64,000 nt of DNA from Dyadobacter endophyticus. Lineage in GTDB: Bacteria > Bacteroidota > Bacteroidia > Cytophagales > Spirosomataceae. The notes under the pieces were generated by a model, which ran no database searches, had not been told where the DNA came from, and was given only the letters and a program-made list of their open reading frames with translations. The first letter of the stretch is position 1. Every line of letters begins with the position of its first letter. Location: contig NZ_BMIA01000001.1 of assembly GCF_014641595.1 (NCBI RefSeq), positions 1,550,001-1,614,000 of the forward strand. The letters run 5' to 3'. Made by a program: the position numbers and the translations under genes. Below are positions 36,101 through 44,379 of this stretch, in pieces.

Positions 36101-36428
36101 GAAGTGTTGGTTAATGTAGATCTGATTTCCTTTGACTAGTAATATAAGAATTTTTTTGTTTTGGCTACAAGAAGTTACATTTATCGCGATCCTGAGAAAA
36201 CCGTATGATGATCGATAAACTAGCCCTTATTTATATTGGAAACCAGAGAAGACTGGCCGCGAAGCATTTTCCTGGCCGCCCAGATGCTCTTCGACGACCT
36301 GAAAACAAAGGGAATGATCGCCTGACACGCGCTTTGTCGACAATTAGGTGCTGTCGGTCGACGGTATGGAACAAATGCAGGGGCGTGTTGATTATGCATG
36401 CAGTTTAGTATTTGTCAGCCATATTCAG
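36101..36428. other. Intergenic region
   Basis: This gap holds an AT-rich probable promoter for the DUF4932-like gene on the minus strand (36120-36180) and the possible gene remnant at 36236-36325. Nothing else was recognised. Confidence 0.4.
36236..36325 (+). pseudogene. Possible C-terminal remnant of a lost gene
   Basis: In the frame ending at 36325 the translation reads ETREDWPRSIFLAAQMLF then DDLKTKGMIA and stop, which looks like a genuine amphipathic C-terminus, but the frame has an upstream stop and no ATG start. It may be the tail of a decayed gene. Confidence is low because the fragment is only about 30 residues. Confidence 0.2.
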
Positions 36429-36884
36429 ATGTCAGATTTAAAAATAGCAAAGACTGATTGGGAACCTGCCAGCCGGCTTATTATTACGCAAATTAGCGGC
36501 GACATGGAAAAAGCGGATGTGATCCGATGGGAGGAATCGCTACTTGATGCGCTGGATCAGATCGAGGAGGGAGGCACGTTCCGCATTTTCGTAAACCTTC
36601 ACGGCTTTACGGCGTTAAATCTCGATGCGCATAAATATTTCCGCAATATCGTCCCGCTGACGCTCGCGGATTACGGGTGGAAAGTGGGTTACCTCGCCAT
36701 GTTTGCGCAGGAATCGTCGAAACTGGTTGTAACCACGAAGCGCGACATCCGGTGCCTGGCTGCGGTGCATTGCCATCAGGACGAGACCAAAATCGAGAAA
36801 TACGAATCCCTTTATAGCAGTCCAAACGAACGTTTCTTTACCGATCCGGGAATGGCGGAGGCCTGGATCAGGAGCATCGCCTGA
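36429..36884 (+). CDS. STAS/SpoIIAA-like domain protein
   Basis: The start at 36429 was chosen over 36348 because the extra residues are unlike protein and the shorter form begins directly with a beta strand. The 151-residue product (MSDLKIAKTDWEPASRLIIT, FRIFVNLHGFTALNLDAHKYF, VGYLAMFAQESSKLVVTT) has an alternating beta-alpha pattern resembling STAS-like (SpoIIAA/SEC14-type) domains. No phosphorylatable serine or partner gene was identified. Function is unknown. Confidence 0.6.
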   Translation: MSDLKIAKTDWEPASRLIITQISGDMEKADVIRWEESLLDALDQIEEGGTFRIFVNLHGFTALNLDAHKYFRNIVPLTLADYGWKVGYLAMFAQESSKLVVTTKRDIRCLAAVHCHQDETKIEKYESLYSSPNERFFTDPGMAEAWIRSIA

Positions 36885-36897
36885 TTTTTACTGCGGT

Positions 36898-37248
36898 TCA
36901 GGCTTCTTCCTGAATGTACTTTTTGTGCTCCTTACCCCATTCGATCATGGCCAGAATGATGTTTCCGAACGTTTTGCAGTACGGGGTCGACTCGTATTCC
37001 ACCAAAACCGGGGAATCGGGATAGACGGTCCGTTTGATGAGCTTGTTCATTTCCATTTCTTTCAATTCCCGGGAAAGCATCCGTGTGGTAATGCCCGGAA
37101 TGCTTCTTTCAATTTCGCGGAAGCGCTTGTTTCCGTTGCATATGGAGTTGATAATGGGCAACTTCCATTTTCCCCCGATTACATAAATCGTGTCCTGCAA
37201 TGCCTTTACTTCTTCCGGCTGATTTCTGATCAATTGCGCGTTTTCCAT
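36898..37248 (-). CDS. HxlR family transcriptional regulator
   Basis: The 116-residue winged-helix product matches HxlR proteins: IYVIGGKWKLPIINSICNG, KRFREIERSIPGITTRMLSRELKEME, LIKRTVYPDSPVLVEYESTPY and the C-terminal MIEWGKEH. It is divergent from an SDR oxidoreductase, the arrangement usually seen when the regulator controls the neighbouring enzyme in response to an electrophile or other toxic compound. It lacks the N-terminal redox cysteine of HypR; cysteines are at about residues 37 and 90. Confidence 0.93.
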   Translation of the reverse strand: MENAQLIRNQPEEVKALQDTIYVIGGKWKLPIINSICNGNKRFREIERSIPGITTRMLSRELKEMEMNKLIKRTVYPDSPVLVEYESTPYCKTFGNIILAMIEWGKEHKKYIQEEA

Positions 37249-37256
37249 GATAGTAG

Positions 37257-37295
37257 TTGGTATACTCTGTGATACTGATTACAAAGTTATACCAA
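37257..37295. promoter_or_regulatory. Operator between the HxlR and SDR genes
   Basis: TTGGTATA at 37257-37264 and TATACCAA at 37288-37295 form an exact inverted repeat with a 23-base spacer. It lies just upstream of both divergent genes. The right arm overlaps a -7 element of the hxlR promoter (37282-37289, minus). Confidence 0.7.
37282..37289 (-). promoter_or_regulatory. -7 element of the HxlR gene promoter
   Basis: On the minus strand the bases read TAACTTTG, an exact match to TAnnTTTG, 34 bases before the hxlR start. It overlaps the right operator arm, which supports autorepression. Confidence 0.5.
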
Positions 37296-37302
37296 TGCGC
37301 AC

Positions 37303-37310
37303 TAATTTTG
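37303..37310 (+). promoter_or_regulatory. -7 element of the SDR gene promoter
   Basis: TAATTTTG matches TAnnTTTG exactly and lies 28 bases before the SDR start at 37338, directly downstream of the operator. The -33 region would fall inside the operator. Confidence 0.5.
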
Positions 37311-37337
37311 CCTCATTCAAATCAAAATTTATTCAAA

Positions 37338-38159
37338 ATGAACGAGCAAAAAACCATTTTCATAACAGGAACAAGCAGCGGGCTAGGCAAGCTAACGGCA
37401 AAATACTTCGCAGAAAACGGTTGGAATGTGGCCGCAACCATGCGTACGCCGGAAAAGGAAACAGAGCTGACGGCATATGATAACATCCGGATATTTAAAT
37501 TGGATGTTACCAATACCGAGCAGGTGAGAACGGCCGTTGAGCAGGCGATCGATATATTTGGAAAGATCGATGTGGTGGTGAACAACGCGGGTATGGGTAC
37601 TTACGGCGCACTTGAATTGGCAAAAGAGGAGGATATCGACTGGCAGTTTGCCGTGAACGCCCGCGGTCCGATTAATGTGATCCGCGCATTCCTGCCGCAT
37701 TTCCGGGAATATGGTGGCGGGATGTTTATCAATATCAGTTCATTTATGGGCATTACCACGGCGGTGCCGCTGGGCTCGCTTTATAATATGTCCAAGTTCG
37801 CGCTGGAAGGCCTGATCGAAGGATTGTATTATGAACTAAAACCGCTGAATATAGAGTTGCGGCTGATCGAACAAGGCGGCTCGAAAGGGAATAGTTTCCG
37901 GGAAAGTATTGTCTGGAATACACATCCCGAAATCACGGCATATGACGAGTTGACGAGCAAACTTCGGGCCATTATGGCAAATGCGGATGAAAGCCAGCTG
38001 GACGATCCAATGGAAATAGTCAATGTAATTCACAGCCTCGCGACCCGCGAAACAAATCAATTCAGGAATGTGATCGGAGCAACCGGTAACCAGTTAATGC
38101 AAATGCGCCATTCGATGCCTATTGAAGAATATATGGAGGCTATGAGAAGCTATTTCTGA
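37338..38159 (+). CDS. Short-chain dehydrogenase/reductase
   Basis: The start at 37338 gives 273 residues with the cofactor motif TGTSSGLG (residues 11-18), NNAGMGTYG, the catalytic serine region NISSFMG and the active site YNMSKFALEG (YxxxK). The charge pattern MRTPEKE after strand 2 suggests NADP(H). Length and C-terminal region resemble the classical SDRs often placed next to HxlR or TetR regulators. The natural substrate is unknown. Confidence 0.92.
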   Translation: MNEQKTIFITGTSSGLGKLTAKYFAENGWNVAATMRTPEKETELTAYDNIRIFKLDVTNTEQVRTAVEQAIDIFGKIDVVVNNAGMGTYGALELAKEEDIDWQFAVNARGPINVIRAFLPHFREYGGGMFINISSFMGITTAVPLGSLYNMSKFALEGLIEGLYYELKPLNIELRLIEQGGSKGNSFRESIVWNTHPEITAYDELTSKLRAIMANADESQLDDPMEIVNVIHSLATRETNQFRNVIGATGNQLMQMRHSMPIEEYMEAMRSYF

Positions 38160-38276
38160 GCAGGTGGTTCTTAACAGGCAGGTAGTGAAGTCATTTCATT
38201 GCCTGTCTATTTATTGTTTTAATTTGTTGGTAACCGAAGTTATATTATTTTGTATGAAAATATAACTGTCGACAAT

Positions 38277-38501
38277 ATGAACTTAGCATCGTTTTTAGGA
38301 TTGGGACAAATGGAATTGATTCTAATCTCCGCTGTGCTACTTCCAATGCTGGTGTCGCTCTGGGCATTGATTGATGCGATCCGCAGCGATTTTGCAAAAG
38401 ATATCAACAAACTGATCTGGATTCTCGTGATCATTTGTGTGCCATTTGTTGGAGGTGTATTATATTTTGTCCTCTCGCGGAAGCAGAAAGTAACAGCCTA
38501 A
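38277..38501 (+). CDS. Small membrane protein with PLDc_N-type domain
   Basis: The start at 38277 gives 74 residues with two membrane segments (LILISAVLLPMLVSLWALID and LIWILVIICVPFVGGVLYFVL) and a final RKQK. This is the phospholipase D nuclease N-terminal (PLDc_N) domain, which often occurs alone in Bacteroidota; its function is unknown. Confidence 0.8.
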   Translation: MNLASFLGLGQMELILISAVLLPMLVSLWALIDAIRSDFAKDINKLIWILVIICVPFVGGVLYFVLSRKQKVTA

Positions 38502-39098
38502 ACGAGCCATTCAATGACATCAGCCATACTGCTATTTATGGGTTTAGGAGGTTTTTCGGTGGAATCCTCTACCTCTTCCTCGGGCGGAGTCAGAAAGCCG
38601 ATTTTTAAATCTGAAAGCGTCGGGTGCGAAGCTGGAAGCTATTCCGGCCAGCATCCGGTGGGGCAAAAAAATGGCGGCCATTTCAGGCCGCCTGCAACCC
38701 ACAACAAAGAGTGGCACAGCATTAATCTGCGATTACATTTTTGTAGTCCTTGACTAATCTTGAGCTTTTGCAAGCCCGTATTTGTGGTCAGTTATCACAC
38801 TAGCTCATGGAAAACAGCAATTAATTGCTTGCCGGTCGTTTATTGACTCGACCGGCGCCGGAAATGAAGTTGCCCAGAAATCCGGTTCCTGTAATGTGAT
38901 AAAAGAGGTTGCGATAGCGAAAGTAACACATTCATCTCGTTCGGCAAAACTCTAGCGGATTAAGAAGCCCACTCATTTTTCGATAGAGCAAGGCAAGGCT
39001 GCGAAACAGCAATATACGCCGGTCTTGTTGCATCCATAGAAGGATTTCAGTGTCGGAACCTGACTGTGGCATGGCTTTTGAGGCCGTTTGAGCGTATT
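38502..39098. other. Non-coding region with a minus-strand hairpin
   Basis: No open frame in these 600 bases looks protein-like. A hairpin with T-run on the minus strand (38673-38692) suggests a minus-strand transcript ending here, yet no minus-strand gene lies to the right. The stretch 38820-38870 contains CGACCGGC on both sides of a TTATTGACT loop and may fold. An unannotated small RNA is possible. Confidence 0.4.
38664..38692 (-). terminator. Terminator-like hairpin on the minus strand
   Basis: On the minus strand GGCGGCC, loop TGAAAT, GGCCGCC is followed by ATTTTTTT. The stem is at plus 38673-38679 and 38686-38692. There is no minus-strand gene for it to serve. Confidence 0.55.
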
Positions 39099-41336
39099 AT
39101 GGAAAGTTTATCTCAGTCTGTCAATACGGGAAGGCTCATCATAGTCGCATATCGGTTACCGTTCAAGGTTGTCCGCGACGGTGATGTCTCCCGATTATTT
39201 CAAAATTCAGGCGGCCTCGTTTCTGCGGTGCTGTCGCTGGTAAAAGACCAGCAGAACCAGGCCTTTGATGCCCATCAGAAGATTCAGTGGATCGGTTTTT
39301 CGGAGAATAGCCCGGACGAGCTTGAAGGGCAGTCGATGGAGAATGAGAATTTCCGGGCGCATCCGGTTTTCATCCCCGACGAACTCAATGAAAATTATTA
39401 TGAGGGCTTCTGTAACAATCTGATATGGCCGCTCTGCCATTACTTCCCGTCGCTGGCGCGATTCCATGATGCCTATTTCCAGGCCTACCAGGAAGCGCAC
39501 GAATTGTTCTTCGAAAAGGTGAAGGAAGTGATCCGTCCCGGTGATGTAGTTTGGGTGCAGGACTACCAGTTGATGCTGCTCCCGCAAATGATCCGGCAAG
39601 CCTTTCCTGAAAACAAGATCGGCTTCTTTTTTCACATTCCTTTTCCTTCTTTCGAGATATTCAGGCTGCTGCCGGTGACTTGGAGGAAGGCTATTGTGAA
39701 TGGCATACTAGGCGCCGACGTGGTGGGGTTTCATACCAACGATTATGTGGAGTATTTCCTGAAAGCGGCGAGACTTGTCTCCGAACTGGGGAATAAATTG
39801 CATTACATCAACCTCGGCAACCGGATTGTGAAGGTCGATTCATTTCCGATCAGCATCGATTTCGAAAAGTTCAATGATGCCTACGATGAGCCGGACGTGG
39901 CAGCCGCGCGTTCGGATGCCCGGCAGTCGCTCAAAGAGAAGATCATTTTCTCCGTCGATCGCCTCGATTATTCCAAAGGTATTATCCACCGGCTCCACGG
40001 TTATCAGCGTTTTCTCGAACAGAACTCGGACTGGCACGAAAAAGTGTCGTTTGTGATGGTTGTAGTGCCCTCACGCGATACGATAGAGCAGTATCAGCAA
40101 ATGAAGTCGGATATTGACCAGACGGTAGGAAAAATCAATGCCGATTTCGGGACGATGTCCTGGCAACCGATCATTTACCAGTACCGCTCGATGCCTTACC
40201 ACGAGATGGTGGGGATGTACACGGCCAGTGACGTCGCCCTTATCACACCTGTCCGCGACGGGATGAATCTCGTTTGCAAGGAGTATGTCGCAAGCCGAAA
40301 GGATGGCCGGGGTGTATTGATTTTAAGTGAAATGGCAGGTGCGGCGGCCGAGCTCGGCGAAGCGCTGATCATTAATCCGCTCGACAGGCAGGATATTGCC
40401 GATGCGATCAAAACGGCGTTCGAGATGCCTGAGGAAGAGCAATACAAACGAATGGAGGCCATGCGCGAGAGGATTCGTGACTATGATGTATTTGCATGGA
40501 CTACTGATTTTTTTACCCAAATGACAATGCTAGAATTGGAACATGACCGGCTGCGCCAGGTTTTCCTGAACAACAGGGGCATCGACGTGATCCGGCACGC
40601 ATATCAGTTATCCAATAACAGGATACTTTTCTTCGACTACGATGGTACCCTCGCACCGATCGTTCCCGACCCTGCGAAAGCGATTATGAGCGAGGATGTT
40701 AAAAAATTGCTCCATGATATTGCCAAACGTGATACGGTGGTAATCGTCAGCGGCCGCGACCGCTATTTTCTCGACAAGCTTTTCAGTGACCTTCCGGTGC
40801 ATATGATCGCCGAACACGGCGCATTGATCAAGGCCAAAGATTCGGGTGAATGGCAGTTGAATGAAGGCTATGAGGAAAACTGGAAAGACGGCATCCGTCC
40901 GGTGATGCAGATCTATGCCAAACGTTGCCCCGGTGCCTTTGTAGAAGAAAAGGAAACCGCGCTGGCGTGGCATTACCGTACCGCCGACGACAAGGAATAC
41001 GCTACCCGCCGCGCCCAGGAGCTGCTTTGGCAACTCAAAAACTACATCCAACCCGAGCTGAACTTGCAAGTTATTGACGGTAATAAGGTGGTGGAAGTCA
41101 AGAAAACCGCATTTAACAAAGGAACTGCTACGCGGACGTTCGTGGAAACGGGCGATTTCGACTTCATACTGGCTATCGGCGACGATACGACCGACGAGGA
41201 CATGTTCGAAGCCTTGCCCGATACTTCATTTACGATCAAAATAGGGGATGATCTTTCGGCCGCGCGGAATCACATCCGCAGCCAGGACGAGGTTTTTCAT
41301 TTCCTGCATTTTATGGTCTCGCCCGTAGGCGAGTAG
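39099..41336 (+). CDS. Fused trehalose-6-phosphate synthase/phosphatase
   Basis: The start at 39099 gives 745 residues. The first 480 form a GT20 OtsA domain (IVAYRLPFKV, SGGLVSAV, VWVQDYQLMLLPQMIR, GFFFHIPFPSFEIFR, SVDRLDYSKGI, RDGMNLVCKEYVA). The rest is a HAD-type OtsB phosphatase with motif DYDGTLAP (D513, D515) and IGDDTTDEDMFE. The protein would make trehalose from UDP-glucose and glucose 6-phosphate in one chain, as is usual in Bacteroidota, for osmotic or desiccation tolerance. An upstream ATG at 39066 is less likely because the added residues are not conserved-looking. Confidence 0.93.
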   Translation: MESLSQSVNTGRLIIVAYRLPFKVVRDGDVSRLFQNSGGLVSAVLSLVKDQQNQAFDAHQKIQWIGFSENSPDELEGQSMENENFRAHPVFIPDELNENYYEGFCNNLIWPLCHYFPSLARFHDAYFQAYQEAHELFFEKVKEVIRPGDVVWVQDYQLMLLPQMIRQAFPENKIGFFFHIPFPSFEIFRLLPVTWRKAIVNGILGADVVGFHTNDYVEYFLKAARLVSELGNKLHYINLGNRIVKVDSFPISIDFEKFNDAYDEPDVAAARSDARQSLKEKIIFSVDRLDYSKGIIHRLHGYQRFLEQNSDWHEKVSFVMVVVPSRDTIEQYQQMKSDIDQTVGKINADFGTMSWQPIIYQYRSMPYHEMVGMYTASDVALITPVRDGMNLVCKEYVASRKDGRGVLILSEMAGAAAELGEALIINPLDRQDIADAIKTAFEMPEEEQYKRMEAMRERIRDYDVFAWTTDFFTQMTMLELEHDRLRQVFLNNRGIDVIRHAYQLSNNRILFFDYDGTLAPIVPDPAKAIMSEDVKKLLHDIAKRDTVVIVSGRDRYFLDKLFSDLPVHMIAEHGALIKAKDSGEWQLNEGYEENWKDGIRPVMQIYAKRCPGAFVEEKETALAWHYRTADDKEYATRRAQELLWQLKNYIQPELNLQVIDGNKVVEVKKTAFNKGTATRTFVETGDFDFILAIGDDTTDEDMFEALPDTSFTIKIGDDLSAARNHIRSQDEVFHFLHFMVSPVGE

Positions 41337-41363
41337 GAGGGGCTTTCGTATTTTAGCGGTTCT

Positions 41364-41948
41364 ATGGAGGAACCGCTAAAATTGCTTCACTCGGTCGTTC
41401 AGGCCATTCATCCGCTCGATAACGCCGATTGGGAAGCGTTGTCGGCTATCTGGAAACCGTTCAGCGCGCGCAGGAAGGAAATCATTACATGTGCGGGCGA
41501 AACTGAGCGCTACATTTATTTCGTGACGGACGGCGTACAGCGCATTTACTATCTCGACGATCAGAACCGGGAGGCGACCATCGTGTTCACATACCGGCCG
41601 TCCTTCGGCGGCATTATCGATTCGGTGCTCATGGAAGTGCCCTCTCGCTATTATTATGAGACGCTTACGCCTTCGACATTTATTCGGGCCCCTTACTGCG
41701 AGTTTAAGGCGATTGCCTATGAACGGCCGGCCATTGAGCGGATGCTGCGGGCGGGAATGACGCAGACGCTCTCGGGCATTCTGGAACGACTTGTGGAAGT
41801 GCAATGCTTTTCTTCGGAAGATAAATTCAGGAACCTGCTCAAACGAAGCCCGCATATACTGCAATTGGTGCCGCACAAATACCTCGCCAATTACCTGGGC
41901 ATCGATCCGACGAATTTCAGCAAACTTGTCAACAAAGTCCGCATTTGA
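41364..41948 (+). CDS. Crp/Fnr-type regulator (cyclic-nucleotide-binding fold)
   Basis: The 194-residue product has a cyclic-nucleotide-binding-like beta-roll (RRKEIITCAGETERYIYFVTDGVQRIYY, EATIVFTYRPSFGG) and a short C-terminal helix-turn-helix (LVPHKYLANYLGIDPTNFSKLVNKV). This small form is abundant in Cytophagales and usually binds no recognised nucleotide. It starts 28 bases after the trehalose gene and precedes a DinB-like gene; a shared function is not evident. Confidence 0.88.
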   Translation: MEEPLKLLHSVVQAIHPLDNADWEALSAIWKPFSARRKEIITCAGETERYIYFVTDGVQRIYYLDDQNREATIVFTYRPSFGGIIDSVLMEVPSRYYYETLTPSTFIRAPYCEFKAIAYERPAIERMLRAGMTQTLSGILERLVEVQCFSSEDKFRNLLKRSPHILQLVPHKYLANYLGIDPTNFSKLVNKVRI

Positions 41949-42020
41949 AAATCTTGGTTTTTACCAAATATTTCAAAAATCCTGTTGCACAACTTTGCAT
42001 TGTCTATTAATCGAACGCCC

Positions 42021-42584
42021 ATGGAAACCTTCAATAAGAAAGCATTGCTGCAACGGCTCGACGATCAGGTCGAGCAACACATCGCTGACGCGGTAGCATT
42101 GTTCCAAAACAGAGATAACGAATTCCTGAACCGGCCGTCGGATACCGGAGGGTGGAGCATCGCGCAATGCCTGGACCATTTGAACAGCTATGGCCATTAC
42201 TATTTGCCCAGAATGCGCGAGAAGCTTCGCGCAGCGCCGTCCACCGAAAAGAAAGATTTTACAAGCACCTGGATGGGTGCTTATTTTACCCGCATGATGG
42301 ATCCCGAAACCGGCAAGCGCAAATTCAAAGCTTTGAAGGGGCATATTCCGCCGTCTGACCTTGATTCCGCCGCGGTCGTAGGCGAGTTTATCAGGCAGCA
42401 GGAAGAGCTGCTATATCTGTTACGAATGGGCGTACGGAAAGACCTCGATGCAATCCGCGTTCCAGTGTCGATCCTGCCATTTATCCGTATGAAAATCGGT
42501 GACGTTTTCCAGTTCATAGTTGCTCATGACGAGCGGCATATGCAGCAGGCGAAGCGGAACCTCTTACTCGAGAACGTTTATTAG
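42021..42584 (+). CDS. DinB-like (DfsB/YfiT family) putative metal-dependent protein
   Basis: The start at 42021 gives 187 residues forming a four-helix bundle of DinB type. Candidate metal ligands are H in CLDHLNSYGHY (about residue 50) and the HDERH pair near residue 171. Members include thiol-S-transferases, for example bacillithiol-dependent ones, and proteins of unknown role. It is followed by a GC-rich hairpin. Confidence 0.82.
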   Translation: METFNKKALLQRLDDQVEQHIADAVALFQNRDNEFLNRPSDTGGWSIAQCLDHLNSYGHYYLPRMREKLRAAPSTEKKDFTSTWMGAYFTRMMDPETGKRKFKALKGHIPPSDLDSAAVVGEFIRQQEELLYLLRMGVRKDLDAIRVPVSILPFIRMKIGDVFQFIVAHDERHMQQAKRNLLLENVY

Positions 42585-42603
42585 CCAGGAATATATTTTT
42601 GGT

Positions 42604-42629
42604 GGCCGGCGCGAAAATTCACGCCGGCC
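42604..42629 (+). terminator. Hairpin after the DinB-like gene
   Basis: GGCCGGCG at 42604-42611 pairs exactly with CGCCGGCC at 42622-42629, followed by only three T residues. It is a plausible but weak intrinsic terminator. Confidence 0.5.
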
Positions 42630-42645
42630 TTTCGTGCATGAAAAA

Positions 42646-42669
42646 AGCAGCCACCATGCGGTGGCTGCT
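42646..42669 (-). terminator. Intrinsic terminator of the small gene at 42707
   Basis: AGCAGCCACC and GGTGGCTGCT form a perfect 10-base stem with a 4-base loop; on the minus strand it is followed by a run of T. It ends 38 bases after the stop of the 91-residue gene. Confidence 0.85.
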
Positions 42670-42706
42670 CTGAAAAGGGTAAGGATAGCCGCTAAATGTC
42701 CGTACG

Positions 42707-42982
42707 CTATGCGATTGAAACGCCCCCTGTTTCCAATCGGGTTTCCAACAGGGCCTCATTCATGTTTTCGAGCTTAATAAAATGGCAGACATACCCGGCT
42801 GACCGCAAGGCAAGCTGGATACGGGTAAAGTCAGATAATTCGGAAGTCAGTGTCAGCAGGAAATCCTGGAAATCGTAAGCCCAGTGTTTTACATTAAGCT
42901 GTTTCAGGCAATCGTGCAGCTTTTGCAGCGATTTGCTTGCCTGAATGTGCGTACGGAAAAGAATCTTATATGTATTGGCCAT
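42707..42982 (-). CDS. Small hypothetical protein
   Basis: The 91-residue product (MANTYKILFRTHIQASKSLQ, FLLTLTSELSDFTRIQLALRS) is not recognised; its beta-alpha-beta pattern could be a ferredoxin-like fold. An upstream TAAGTTTG element and a strong terminator downstream support a real single-gene transcript. Confidence 0.65.
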   Translation of the reverse strand: MANTYKILFRTHIQASKSLQKLHDCLKQLNVKHWAYDFQDFLLTLTSELSDFTRIQLALRSAGYVCHFIKLENMNEALLETRLETGGVSIA

Positions 42983-43048
42983 TGTTTACTACTTGAAATT
43001 AGTGGTCGGTATGTTACCGTTGAATTCAGATTGTTGATTTAATAGATC

Positions 43049-43056
43049 AAACTTAC
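43049..43056 (-). promoter_or_regulatory. -7 element of the small gene at 42707-42982
   Basis: On the minus strand TAAGTTTG matches TAnnTTTG, 67 bases before the start codon. The -33 element was not clearly seen. Confidence 0.35.
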
Positions 43057-43108
43057 TACTTATTTAAAATCGTTCCAAATAACTTTGCTTTAAAATTTGG
43101 AATAAAAC

Positions 43109-43149
43109 AAAAAGCTCCGCAACCATGATGCCAAGTTGCGAAGCTTTTT
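43109..43149 (-). terminator. Terminator of the D-amino-acid/dipeptidase operon
   Basis: AAAAAGCTCCGCAAC at 43109-43123 pairs with GTTGCGAAGCTTTTT at 43135-43149 with one mismatch. It lies 75 bases after the dipeptidase stop codon and has a T-run on the minus strand. Confidence 0.85.
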
Positions 43150-43224
43150 TGATAACTCCTTTTAGTGCTATATTAAGAATTTATTAGATTTAATAAATCC
43201 CGCTGGAATGGTAGGCTAATGCTG

Positions 43225-44295
43225 TCAGTCCCAGCTCTTTTCCAGAAAGGTGACCCAGTTACGCCACATTATCCGTTCGATGTCGGCCTCGGAATAACCG
43301 CGTCTGGATAGGAGACTGGTAATGGTTTGCAAATCTGCAATGGAATCCAGGTCGCCGGGTGATTGCTCTTTGCCGTACGCGCCATCCAGGTCGGAGCCGA
43401 TGCCGACGTGCAATGCATTGCCTGCAATCTGGCAGATGTGGTCGATATGCTGCACGATATGCTCGATTTTCAGGCCGGTACTTTCCGGCGTCGATTTGCC
43501 GCGAACCCACCCAGGGATCATCATCCACGCATCGAAGGCCATACCGATCACCGCGTCGCGTTCGAGGAGTACTTTGATCATCTCGTCGGAAAACTGACGG
43601 TTGTGCGGTGTGATCGCGCGAACGAGGTTGTGGCTCGCCCAAACTGGCCCTTTATACAAATCCATCGCTTCCCAAAACGCGGTGTCGCACAGGTGGGTAG
43701 CGTCGAGAATCATGTCAAGCTGGTCCATTTCGCGTAGCAGGTCTTTGCCTTTTTCGCTTAAAGGAGCATCAGAGTCGGTTCCGTACGCGTATACGCCCGG
43801 GCCATAATGCGCGGGCCCGATCGCACGAAGGCCATAGGCGTAGGCGGTTTCAAGATTTTTGAGGCTTACAAATGAATCCGCGCCTTCCAGACTTAGAATA
43901 TAGCCGATGGGCAAACCTTCGGTCGTTTCGGCATTCTGCCAAAGTTCAAGATGGCTCCGAAGGCCTGTTAGCCCCGTGATCTGCACCATTTCACCAGCCT
44001 CTTCCATAGCCTTGTACCACGCAACCTGGGCCTGGGTGATCGCCCACGCCTGAGCCTGCGAATGCCAGCCCGGGATTTTACTATCGGGCCTGATGTAACG
44101 GCCGATCTGCGTGGCCACGCAGAGTCCGATATTACCTTTGCGCATTTCCGGAAAACTCACCACGCCTTTGCCGCGGTCGGGTTTGTCGGTAAGGTTTTTT
44201 TCACGGTCGCGGATCGAATACAGGTCTTGCGTAAGGTCGCGGTTCCATTCCACGGCATTCATGGAAAGGTCGAGATGTGCGTCGAATAGGAACAT
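43225..44295 (-). CDS. Membrane dipeptidase (peptidase family M19)
   Basis: The start at 44295 is chosen because an ATG at 44319 would lie in the GAATGA repeat. The 356-residue product has the dizinc ligands of renal dipeptidase: HLD (H7, D9), the glutamate in YILSLEGAD, and histidines in DATHLCD and VWASHN, plus GIGSDLDG. M19 enzymes cleave dipeptides with an unusual preference for a C-terminal D-residue, or act as D-aminoacylases. It follows the D-threonine aldolase-like gene, which strengthens a role in D-amino-acid recovery. No signal peptide is present, so it is cytoplasmic. Confidence 0.9.
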   Translation of the reverse strand: MFLFDAHLDLSMNAVEWNRDLTQDLYSIRDREKNLTDKPDRGKGVVSFPEMRKGNIGLCVATQIGRYIRPDSKIPGWHSQAQAWAITQAQVAWYKAMEEAGEMVQITGLTGLRSHLELWQNAETTEGLPIGYILSLEGADSFVSLKNLETAYAYGLRAIGPAHYGPGVYAYGTDSDAPLSEKGKDLLREMDQLDMILDATHLCDTAFWEAMDLYKGPVWASHNLVRAITPHNRQFSDEMIKVLLERDAVIGMAFDAWMMIPGWVRGKSTPESTGLKIEHIVQHIDHICQIAGNALHVGIGSDLDGAYGKEQSPGDLDSIADLQTITSLLSRRGYSEADIERIMWRNWVTFLEKSWD

Positions 44296-44297
44296 AA

Positions 44298-44376
44298 AAT
44301 GAATGAGTGAATAGGTCAATGAGTGAATGAGGGAATGAGGGAGGGTAGCTATTCACTCATTCGCTCATTCAAAATT
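44298..44376. repeat. GAATGA-type repeat with inverted copies, unit 1
   Basis: The gap between the dipeptidase and aldolase genes consists of iterated GAATGAGT words followed by their complement (ATTCACTCATTCGCTCATTCAAAATT). The arms can form a long hairpin. A related element lies on the other side of the aldolase gene. Confidence 0.7.
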
Positions 44377-44379
44377 AGG

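Noticed and set aside
38514-38753. 79-codon open frame in the gene-free stretch
   Set aside because: No ordered protein pattern, and it crosses a terminator-like hairpin.
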